From contig CAJTPD010000020.1 of NCBI GenBank assembly GCA_910578105.1, positions 1 through 5,671 of the forward strand: a stretch of 5,671 nucleotides of DNA. Reading direction: 5' to 3'. Positions 1 through 5,422 of this stretch are shown in pieces. The position numbers were made by a program, and so were the translations under genes. The DNA comes from an uncultured Odoribacter sp. (lineage in GTDB: Bacteria; Bacteroidota; Bacteroidia; Bacteroidales; Marinifilaceae). Position 1 is the first letter of the stretch; every line of letters begins with the position of its first letter. The notes beneath the pieces are model-generated. The model worked only from the letters and a program-made list of their open reading frames with translations, ran no database searches and was not told where the DNA came from.

Positions 1-15
1 CAATATCTTTTTCAA
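1..15 (-). CDS. Possible start of a further operon gene (partial)
   Basis: Only five codons lie in the window, so no product can be named. Read on the minus strand, a GAGGG ribosome binding site at 27-23 is followed after seven bases by TTG AAA AAG ATA TTG, which would give Met-Lys-Lys-Ile-Leu. That is a common beginning for a signal peptide or membrane anchor. It starts 32 bases after the YxeA-like stop codon and in the same direction, and I see no terminator hairpin between them. The operon may therefore continue to the left. TTG is a rarer start and the sequence is AT-rich, so chance is a real alternative. Confidence 0.33.
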
Positions 16-47
16 TATTTTTCCCTCTATTAGCGATAAATTAAACA

Positions 48-392
48 TTACTCTGAGTAAACACTCTGTACAGCAGATGGAAGTTCCGTATACTCCACTT
101 CTTCCCAATTTACAACTCCACGAATTGGAGCTACCTCCAAGCGTAAGAAGGCGTCATCCTTGAGAATTTTACTTGTTTCAAAAGTAATATCTCGTTTCGT
201 ACTATTTTCATCATAGACTGTCAATGTGTAAGAATAATTCATCGCACCGTGCGGTTCAATTTCCTTTACCTTTGTGTTATCAATTTGTGTATAATAATCA
301 GTGCCGCCAGTTCCTGCAAAAATGGCGATACCAATACAAAGGACAACCATAACCACTATCCCAACTCCGATTAATACATTCTTTTTGTTCAT
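48..392 (-). CDS. yxeA: YxeA family (DUF1093) membrane-anchored small protein
   Basis: This is a 114-residue protein with a single hydrophobic segment at about residues 5-27, followed by an extracytoplasmic domain. I recognise the YxeA/DUF1093 pattern: DYYTQIDNTKV just after the anchor, then YSYTLTVYDEN, then TSKILKDDAFLRLEV and PIRGVVNWEEV near the C-terminus. The length is close to that of Bacillus subtilis YxeA. The hydrophobic segment contains a Cys (residue 19), but it sits too deep in the segment to be a convincing lipobox, so an uncleaved anchor or signal peptide is more likely. The start is well supported by AGGGAGG at 406-400, seven bases before ATG. The molecular function of the family is not known. 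In B. subtilis yxeA is the last gene of the peptide-responsive yxdJKLM-yxeA locus, and here it again follows a peptide-resistance type transporter. It is probably co-transcribed with the upstream genes. Confidence 0.85.
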   Translation of the reverse strand: MNKKNVLIGVGIVVMVVLCIGIAIFAGTGGTDYYTQIDNTKVKEIEPHGAMNYSYTLTVYDENSTKRDITFETSKILKDDAFLRLEVAPIRGVVNWEEVEYTELPSAVQSVYSE

Positions 393-409
393 CCTATAAC
401 CTCCCTAAA

Positions 410-493
410 TTATTTCATTTTTTTACTACACATAGTCAACTTAAAACAAATCAGCATAACTGCTATGCCAATACACACTAATGTTTTTTTCAT
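410..493 (-). CDS. Hydrophobic mini-protein of 27 residues (unrecognised)
   Basis: I do not recognise a family. Reading from ATG at 493 gives a 27-residue peptide: Met-Lys-Lys, then a hydrophobic stretch at about residues 4-17 (TLVCIGIAVMLICF), then a tail with Cys22 and a basic end, CSKKMK. The pattern is that of a one-helix membrane peptide. A GGGGTGG motif six to eight bases upstream is a plausible ribosome binding site. It lies between the second permease and the YxeA-like gene, on the same strand, with short gaps on both sides. The same frame is open further upstream with ATG at 526 (AAAGGG six bases before it) and at 532. These give 38- or 40-residue forms with a basic, KR-rich extension. 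It could be a transporter accessory peptide, a small protein of unknown role, or a chance ORF. LTMC resembles a lipobox poorly, because Met precedes the Cys. Confidence 0.5.
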   Translation of the reverse strand: MKKTLVCIGIAVMLICFKLTMCSKKMK

Positions 494-547
494 GAATACC
501 ACCCCATCTTTCGATCGCTTTTGCATTTTCATCCCTTTTGTTCTAGA

Positions 548-1330
548 TTACCAACCTCTTTTTCGCTCTGCTTTTTTTGGCTTCCTTTTTGCTTTTACAT
601 TGGGAAGTTTTTCTGAATGTGTAAAAGCATTTAACAGTACAACAGAAAGCAACACCGTGAGAATTAATATGATGATTGCCGGAAAGGTCTGATAGGAAAC
701 AGTATCATATTCTGCACCACAATACGGATCAAACAAAATCATTGCAGCCTTGATCGGAAACCAATTTAGCAAAGAGCCCTCAAAGGTTCCAAAATAACCA
801 TATACGAATGCGACAGCAACACCAATCAGGCTACTTCCAAAAAGAAATGTATTGATAATAATGAGTGGAAGTACCGAAAGGTAAATTAAAATATTTGTGG
901 CTATGATCCGCCCCGTGGCGATCATAATGCTGTATGCTGACATTCCGGGGAAATGCAGGAGCAGATTCATAATAACAGCGAACGCGGCGTTGATAAGGCT
1001 GAAAGCTATGGAGAGAAAAAAAAGAAGCTCAAATTTTCCAAGCAACAGCTTTTTAAAGTCAACCGGAACCGTTAAAATTGATTTCAGAGTGTCGTCCGTT
1101 GTCTCCCTCGAAATAACAAAGGAGGCTGTCAGCATAATTACCACAGGAAAAAAATACGTACAATTTTGCTGAACCACCTGATGAACAAAATAGTTAAAAT
1201 CCCAGCCGACAGAGGTACTGGCCGTCGAGTAAAAATAACTCATAAATACGGAGAGAAACATCATAGCGGCTCCGGCCTTGATTACAGAATAGCGTTTTAT
1301 TTTCCAAAATTCAGTTATAAGATTATCCAT
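548..1330 (-). CDS. ABC-2 type permease of antimicrobial peptide transporter (LanE/LanG-, CprC-like), second subunit
   Basis: This 260-residue integral membrane protein has about six helices, near residues 16-34, 53-74, 99-124, 140-160, 164-182 and 216-236. The loop after helix 2 carries RETTDDTLKSILTVPV (75-90). This is the conserved E..DT.K.L...PV element of lantibiotic-immunity and bacitracin-type permeases, probably where the ATPase couples. The first permease has the same element, so the two are paralogues and are expected to form a heterodimeric channel with the ATPase. A very basic C-terminal tail (about 241-260, rich in Lys and Arg) is predicted to be cytoplasmic. The ATG lies only four bases after the stop of the first permease and has a GAGGTGA site inside the end of that gene, which indicates tight co-expression. 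The family exports or expels membrane-bound peptides; the substrate cannot be read from the sequence. Confidence 0.88.
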   Translation of the reverse strand: MDNLITEFWKIKRYSVIKAGAAMMFLSVFMSYFYSTASTSVGWDFNYFVHQVVQQNCTYFFPVVIMLTASFVISRETTDDTLKSILTVPVDFKKLLLGKFELLFFLSIAFSLINAAFAVIMNLLLHFPGMSAYSIMIATGRIIATNILIYLSVLPLIIINTFLFGSSLIGVAVAFVYGYFGTFEGSLLNWFPIKAAMILFDPYCGAEYDTVSYQTFPAIIILILTVLLSVVLLNAFTHSEKLPNVKAKRKPKKAERKRGW

Positions 1331-1334
1331 TTCA

Positions 1335-2138
1335 TCACCTCGTCCATTTCTTATAAAAATGCAGCATGAGCAGTATCGAAAAAACCAGCGTTATCCCCAG
1401 TACAGCAAATGCCCAAATATCGGAGGGAAATAACAAATAAGCTGCTTCTGAAAGATATCTGTCCGCCAAACGTCCCATCATTTTTTTGCTGCTCCAATTC
1501 ATTACACATAAAGTCGGAAATAGATTAATTACCTTTACCAGCGATAAATTCACTTCAACCAGCGATAAAACACTCCAGTTCAAAATCGCATAGAAGAATG
1601 AAAGAAGCGTGGAAATCAAATAGGATTTGTTGAAATAGATAATGAAAACGATAACCGGCAACGTGGCAATCGTAATTCCTATTCCAAAAACAAGACTGAA
1701 TACCAGCTTAAATCCAACATCATAAATGATTCCCGCCTTTAAAACCCATGTAAAGAAAATCATAAATACAGTATTGCAAAGGGTATAAAAAAGCCCATAA
1801 ATCAATACAACGAATAATTTTGCCGCAATCAGCCGTGACGTAGTGACCGGAATTACACATAGATTTTTGAAAGTATCATTATCCCTCTCCATAAAGAACA
1901 GTATGGAGGCTAGAATACCCAACAGACACGGTTCCAAAAAAACCAGACCATATCCAAGCATCATGGTATAAGATAAATCGAACCGTCCTTTCAAAAATTC
2001 CACACTTGTATCATTTCCCATTCCCATTTTAGAAGTGTAAACCACAATAAGAGGGAACAGCAGAGATAGCAATATAATAAAGGGCACAATTTTTTTACGC
2101 TTCAATTTTGCAAACTCACCAGCTATCAGGTTAAGCAA
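1335..2138 (-). CDS. ABC-2 type permease of antimicrobial peptide transporter (LanE/LanG-, CprB-like), first subunit
   Basis: This is an integral membrane protein of 267 residues from TTG at 2138, or 270 from GTG at 2147. Counting from GTG, about six helices lie near residues 19-37, 63-85, 108-132, 146-170, 176-197 and 244-265. The N-terminal GEFAKLKRKK is typical of this permease family. ERDNDTFKNLCVIPV (87-101) matches the coupling-loop element in the second permease. I prefer the TTG start because GGGGGTG at 2151-2145 sits six bases before it, whereas the same site would abut or overlap the GTG. Either start lies inside the end of the ATPase gene, giving an overlap of 8 or 17 bases, so the two are translationally coupled. 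It probably pairs with the second permease and the ATPase to remove cell-envelope-active peptides from the membrane. The substrate is unknown. Confidence 0.88.
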   Translation of the reverse strand: MLNLIAGEFAKLKRKKIVPFIILLSLLFPLIVVYTSKMGMGNDTSVEFLKGRFDLSYTMMLGYGLVFLEPCLLGILASILFFMERDNDTFKNLCVIPVTTSRLIAAKLFVVLIYGLFYTLCNTVFMIFFTWVLKAGIIYDVGFKLVFSLVFGIGITIATLPVIVFIIYFNKSYLISTLLSFFYAILNWSVLSLVEVNLSLVKVINLFPTLCVMNWSSKKMMGRLADRYLSEAAYLLFPSDIWAFAVLGITLVFSILLMLHFYKKWTR

Positions 2139-3054
2139 TTCCCTCACCCCCTGTTACTTTCTTAAAATAATCTTCCAAAGTGTCTTCACAAAGGTGCGCT
2201 TCAAACACCTCCAGGCCATTTTCTACAAATGCACGGGTAATCGCTGCAGTCGGCAGATTGACATCCAGCAAATGGATATTATGCTGATCAGTAATCTTAA
2301 AATATCTTGTCTGAAACATTGTTTCAAAAATGCGGGCGGCTTGTTTGCTGTCGGATACTGTAAAATGGATATAATGACGGTTTTTCTGTTCTAATTCAGC
2401 AAGACTTTCTTCTTCCAGCAGCTTACCATGATCAATAATGCCGATATCATCTGCTAGGAGAGCAATCTCCGAAAGAATATGGCTGGAAATCAAAATGGTC
2501 TTTCCCCTGACATCACATAATTCTCGGATAAAAGAACGAACCTCTGCAATCCCGATAGGGTCAAGCCCGTTAATCGGTTCGTCGAGAACCAGTACTGCCG
2601 GATCGTGCATGACAGCCAGCGCAATCGCAAGCCGCTGCTTCATTCCAAGAGAGTATTGCGAAAACAGCTTTTTATCCTGATACGGCAGATTAACAAGTTC
2701 CAGTGCGCTCCTAATGTAGTTGGAACCTTTCAGCCCACGCAGCTTCGCAAAAATTTTCAGATTTTCCGTTGCGGTCAAGTTGGGATAGAAGCCGGGGGAT
2801 TCGATCAAACAGCCCACACGCGGAAGAATTTTCTTCTCGTTTCCATAAATAGGCTTTCCGAAAATCTTCACTTCGCCGGATGTGGGAGCCGTCAGACCTA
2901 ACAACATTTTCATAGTCGTGGTTTTTCCTGCACCATTTCGTCCCAACAGACCATAAATACGCCCCTTCTTTACATGGATACTTAAATCAGATACGCTGGC
3001 CTGTTCTCCATACATTTTTGTCAGGCTGCAGGTTTCAATAATGTAATCACTCAT
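2131..3054 (-). CDS. ABC transporter ATP-binding protein, LanF/BcrA/CprA type
   Basis: This cytoplasmic ATPase energises the two permeases encoded downstream. From ATG at 3054 it has 307 residues: Walker A GRNGAGKT (38-45), a loop IESPGFYP (84-91), signature YSLGMKQR (134-141), Walker B VLVLDEP (154-160, catalytic Glu159), D-loop NGLDP (162-166) and switch His192. The usual Q-loop glutamine is a glutamate (Glu85). This E-loop and the SLGMKQR signature are hallmarks of the lantibiotic-immunity (LanF) and bacitracin-resistance (BcrA) ATPases. A C-terminal domain of about 90 residues follows the nucleotide-binding fold, as is usual in the family. The start at 3054 is chosen because AGGAGG (3070-3065) lies ten bases upstream and the conserved fold starts right after it. 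The frame stays open to an ATG at 3147, but that extension would be encoded by the promoter and operator. It is the first gene of the operon. Confidence 0.93.
   Translation of the reverse strand: MSDYIIETCSLTKMYGEQASVSDLSIHVKKGRIYGLLGRNGAGKTTTMKMLLGLTAPTSGEVKIFGKPIYGNEKKILPRVGCLIESPGFYPNLTATENLKIFAKLRGLKGSNYIRSALELVNLPYQDKKLFSQYSLGMKQRLAIALAVMHDPAVLVLDEPINGLDPIGIAEVRSFIRELCDVRGKTILISSHILSEIALLADDIGIIDHGKLLEEESLAELEQKNRHYIHFTVSDSKQAARIFETMFQTRYFKITDQHNIHLLDVNLPTAAITRAFVENGLEVFEAHLCEDTLEDYFKKVTGGEGIA
2145..2151 (-). promoter_or_regulatory. Ribosome binding site choosing the TTG start of the first permease
   Basis: On the minus strand GGGGGTG differs by one base from the ideal GGAGGTG and stands six bases before TTG at 2138. 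It would overlap or touch the alternative GTG at 2147. It lies within the 3' end of the ATPase gene, as expected for coupled translation. Confidence 0.5.
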
Positions 3055-3064
3055 AGATGTTATA

Positions 3065-3070
3065 CCTCCT
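3065..3070 (-). promoter_or_regulatory. Ribosome binding site fixing the ATPase start
   Basis: The minus strand reads AGGAGG ten bases before ATG at 3054. No comparable site precedes the in-frame ATG at 3147, so this site excludes the longer reading. Confidence 0.8.
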
Positions 3071-3085
3071 TTTTGATTCACATTG

Positions 3086-3094
3086 ATTGTAACA
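3086..3094 (-). promoter_or_regulatory. Extended -10 promoter of the transporter operon
   Basis: The minus strand reads TGT TACAAT (3094-3086), an extended -10 element one base from TATAAT. With a 17-base spacer the -35 position would read AGATAC, which is poor. The missing -35 coincides with the CTTGAG repeats, the usual arrangement of a promoter that depends on an OmpR-family activator. Predicted transcription starts near 3079, giving a leader of about 25 bases that just contains the ribosome binding site. Confidence 0.55.
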
Positions 3095-3101
3095 TGGCAT
3101 C

Positions 3102-3145
3102 CTTGAGGGTATCTTGAGTTAACCTTGAATTTACCTTGAGATTTC
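3102..3145. promoter_or_regulatory. Four tandem 11-bp direct repeats, probable response-regulator operator
   Basis: Half-sites start at 3102 (CTTGAG), 3113 (CTTGAG), 3124 (CTTGAA) and 3135 (CTTGAG), each exactly 11 bases apart with five-base spacers. Read on the other strand they are TCAAG-type repeats preceding the transporter promoter. OmpR-family regulators such as PhoP, PmrA and CiaR bind direct repeats of about this geometry (six-base half-site, five-base spacer), with two half-sites per dimer. Four would fit two dimers on one DNA face. The block is upstream of the transporter -10 and covers its -35 region. It also lies about 45-90 bases upstream of the predicted start of the regulator transcript, so it could control both directions. 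The cognate regulator is presumably the product of the gene starting at 3211. Confidence 0.68.
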
Positions 3146-3178
3146 AAAACATGAATAGGATATTTTCATCTTTTGAGC

Positions 3179-3184
3179 TATAAT
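3179..3184 (+). promoter_or_regulatory. -10 box of the regulator-kinase operon
   Basis: A perfect TATAAT lies 26 bases before the regulator start codon. At a 17-base spacing the -35 position reads TAGGAT, which is a weak match, so the promoter is either weak by itself or assisted by the upstream repeats. The leader would be about 20 bases and contains AAGGAGG at 3198-3204, six bases from ATG. Confidence 0.55.
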
Positions 3185-3210
3185 AAGGGACAAAGAAAAG
3201 GAGGTGCCGT

Positions 3211-3906
3211 ATGAAAGATAAAAGCATTCTTGCTGTCGATGATGAATCAGAGCTGCTTAAAATGCTCCAATCGGTTTTTGAACGTGCCGGGTACACCAAA
3301 ATCACCACTGCTTCTTCTGGGAAAGAGGCATTAGCGATATTTCGGGAAAATCAACCCGATATGGTAATTCTTGATGTGATGATGCCGGGCATTGACGGTT
3401 TCACTGTATTAAAGGAAATACGAAAAACGAGTACGATTCCTGTTCTCATGCTTACAGCCCGCGGAGAAGCCGATGATAAGTTTTTAGGATTTGAAAACGG
3501 AGCTGATGATTATCTTATAAAACCTTTTTTGCCCAAGGAGTTACTTCTGCGTGTTCAGGCAATCTTAAACCGCGCCTATCCTGAAAAGGAACGTATTGTA
3601 TATCTGGAAGCTTCAACCGTTAATTTAGATAAGGCCGAAGTTTATCGTGGAGATGAAGTGTTTTCATTGACTGCAAAAGAATTTACGCTATTTGAAAAGT
3701 TATTTGATAACTCCGGAAGGATTGTAACCACAGGTTCACTATGCGAAACTGTCTGTGGGGAATTCTGGCAGGGATATGAAAATACCCTTGTGACACATAT
3801 ACGCCACTTAAGGGAAAAGATCGAGGCCAATCCGTCAAAACCTGTTTCCCTTTTAACCGTAAAAGGATTAGGTTACCGGCTCCACATTAAGGGGGCGGAA
3901 AAATGA
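3211..3906 (+). CDS. OmpR/PhoB-family response regulator
   Basis: This is a 231-residue DNA-binding regulator of a two-component pair. The receiver domain (about 1-120) has the acidic pair Asp10-Asp11, phospho-acceptor Asp55 in VILDVMMPG, Thr82 in LTAR and Lys104 in YLIKPF, so it should be phosphorylatable. A winged-helix output domain (about 130-227) follows, ending in the typical LLTVKGLGYRL. The length is normal for the family. AAGGAGG six bases before ATG gives a strong start. The last bases overlap the kinase start as ATGA, so the two are made together. It is divergent from the transporter operon and separated from it by the four 11-bp repeats, which are its most likely binding site. By analogy with CprR, YxdJ and similar regulators it should activate the transporter in response to antimicrobial peptides. 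The actual inducer is not known. Confidence 0.93.
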   Translation: MKDKSILAVDDESELLKMLQSVFERAGYTKITTASSGKEALAIFRENQPDMVILDVMMPGIDGFTVLKEIRKTSTIPVLMLTARGEADDKFLGFENGADDYLIKPFLPKELLLRVQAILNRAYPEKERIVYLEASTVNLDKAEVYRGDEVFSLTAKEFTLFEKLFDNSGRIVTTGSLCETVCGEFWQGYENTLVTHIRHLREKIEANPSKPVSLLTVKGLGYRLHIKGAEK

Positions 3907-5276
3907 AACCAATTGACCGCTTCTTTCGCCACTATATATTATCAGTCATCGGAATACTGCTGCTGTTTTTTGTAATCAACATTGTATTAATAGGAATCCT
4001 TTTTCTTACTTCCTATCTGAATGGTGTTAAGGACTCCGTTTTTCCAATGGAACGGTTTTCAAATCTTATTGAACAAAAGAACGGGGCATTCGCAGTTGAT
4101 CCGGAAGCAAATGACATCTTAGCACAGACGGATGCTTGGGCTATGCTGATTGACGATGAAGGTGCTGTCATTTGGGAAAGCGGTCTGCCAGAAGGACTTC
4201 CCCTTAAATACTCTGCATCTGAAATTGCGATGTTCAGCAGATGGTATCTGAAGGACTATCCCGTTAAAATCTGGAATCATCCAAATGGACTTTTAGTTGT
4301 GGGATTTCAGCCGGGCACAATCAGCCAATACTATATCTCGTTCAAAACCAGATATTTCTGGCCTGCTCTTTTCATCTGTCTGGCTGCATTGGTCATCAAT
4401 ATCGGTGTTATGATTTTCTTATTTTTACGTAATACCAGAAAAATCGAAACTGCAATGCGGCCAATCCTGGCTGGCATCCAAAAACTGTCACAGGGGGAAA
4501 CATTTCACTTAGAGGAAAAAGGTAAACTTGCTGAAATCAATACAGGATTAAACCATGCCAGTGACTATCTGGCAAAAAAGGATAATACGCGTGCTGAATG
4601 GATTCGTGGAATATCTCATGATATCCGTACGCCACTTTCTATGATTTTAGGTTATTCCAGTGAAATAGAAGATAACCCTGACTTACCAGCAGCAACCAGA
4701 AGACAGGCTGAAATCATACGAAAACAAAGTGAAAAGCTCCGTACATTGGTTGCAGATCTAAATTTAACAACAAAATTGGAATACTCTATGCAGCCCTTCC
4801 GCATAAAGCCGCTTGATCCTCTTGAACTGATCCGGCAGGTGATAAGCGAATTTCTAAATAACGGACTTCCGGAGGGCTATGAATTAGAACTGTCTGGAAC
4901 TGACACAGATATAAAAACTTTCCTATACGGCGACAATTTCCTGCTTAACCGGATGCTGCATAATCTAATACAAAACAGCATCACACACAATCCTGGTGGA
5001 TGTCAGATAACCGTTTCTGTAAAAATGGACAACAGAATCTGTACGTTTTGTGTCGCAGACTCTGGGTGCGGAATCAAGGAATCATACCTGGCATTACTGA
5101 ATAACGATACCAGTATTCCCAGTTCCCAGACGGAAACAGCCGAAGCAGAACACGGATTGGGGCTTAAAATCGTAAGACAGATTGTAAAAGTACATTATGG
5201 AGATATCCAATTTTCAAACATTACACCTCATGGTCTGAAAACTGAAATTCACTTGCCTGATAAATTCAAAGGATAA
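3903..5276 (+). CDS. Membrane sensor histidine kinase, partner of the response regulator
   Basis: This 457-residue kinase has a first membrane helix at about 12-37, an extracellular region at about 38-150 and a second helix at about 152-176. A short linker (about 177-225, HAMP-like by position) follows, then the HisKA dimerisation domain with phospho-acceptor His239 in GISHDIRTP. The catalytic domain has an N-box with Asn354 and Asn358, the Asp386 box VADSGCGI and the glycine-rich HGLGL (417-421). All key residues are present, so it should be active. The extracellular part is acidic overall and contains WAMLIDDEGAVIW, a pattern suggestive of a Cache or PAS-like sensor fold. That differs from BceS-type kinases, which have almost no external domain. 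Translation is coupled to the regulator by the ATGA overlap, with only a modest AAGGGGG site nearby. It probably senses peptides or envelope stress; the ligand is unknown. Confidence 0.92.
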   Translation: MKPIDRFFRHYILSVIGILLLFFVINIVLIGILFLTSYLNGVKDSVFPMERFSNLIEQKNGAFAVDPEANDILAQTDAWAMLIDDEGAVIWESGLPEGLPLKYSASEIAMFSRWYLKDYPVKIWNHPNGLLVVGFQPGTISQYYISFKTRYFWPALFICLAALVINIGVMIFLFLRNTRKIETAMRPILAGIQKLSQGETFHLEEKGKLAEINTGLNHASDYLAKKDNTRAEWIRGISHDIRTPLSMILGYSSEIEDNPDLPAATRRQAEIIRKQSEKLRTLVADLNLTTKLEYSMQPFRIKPLDPLELIRQVISEFLNNGLPEGYELELSGTDTDIKTFLYGDNFLLNRMLHNLIQNSITHNPGGCQITVSVKMDNRICTFCVADSGCGIKESYLALLNNDTSIPSSQTETAEAEHGLGLKIVRQIVKVHYGDIQFSNITPHGLKTEIHLPDKFKG

Positions 5277-5280
5277 TTAT

Positions 5281-5318
5281 AAAGCCCCAGAACAGCTTCA
5301 AATGCCGCCTGGGGCTTT
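5281..5318 (+). terminator. Intrinsic terminator after the kinase gene
   Basis: AAAGCCCCAG (5281-5290) pairs perfectly over ten bases with CTGGGGCTTT (5309-5318), around an 18-base loop, and one more T follows. It begins five bases after the kinase stop codon. The stem is strong but the T-run is short. The symmetric A and T flanks mean it may also stop transcripts arriving from the convergent gene on the right. Confidence 0.8.
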
Positions 5319-5422
5319 TCATACGCTTTATTTCACCTCAAGTTTAGAGAGTTCTTGCTAATACTTTAACGGTTCTTTATAACTATTCCTCTCTTAAATC
5401 GCTGTAATTTCACAGTTATTAA

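Noticed and set aside
1..20. CAATAT direct repeat at the left edge as a repeat element
   Set aside because: Two six-base AT-rich copies are expected by chance and are better read as codons of a possible gene start.
465..1369. Plus-strand open frames across the transporter genes (465-692, 897-1172, 1166-1369)
   Set aside because: They run antisense to the well-supported second permease, have no recognisable protein features and no convincing ribosome binding sites.
2194..2901. Plus-strand open frames antisense to the ATPase
   Set aside because: The opposite strand encodes all ABC ATPase motifs; the plus-strand translations look like shadow sequence.
3102..3145. Miniature CRISPR array or minisatellite
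   Set aside because: The repeats have only six conserved bases with five-base spacers and lie in a promoter between divergent operons. This matches a regulator binding site, not a CRISPR array.
3055..3147. N-terminal extension of the ATPase from an ATG at 3147
   Set aside because: The extra 31 residues would be encoded by the operator repeats and promoter, resemble no ABC ATPase N-terminus and lack a ribosome binding site. AGGAGG clearly serves the ATG at 3054.
3172..3177. Fifth TTGAG-type half-site near the regulator -10
   Set aside because: TTTGAG at this place is 37 bases from the last repeat, out of the 11-bp phase, and short enough to occur by chance.
3642..3830. Minus-strand open frame inside the response regulator
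   Set aside because: It is antisense to the conserved winged-helix domain and shows no protein family features.
5346..5394. AGAGAG/CTCTCT inverted repeat as a second terminator or structured RNA
   Set aside because: It has six pairs around a loop of more than 35 bases with no T-run, which is weak and probably chance. The stronger hairpin at 5281-5318 explains termination.
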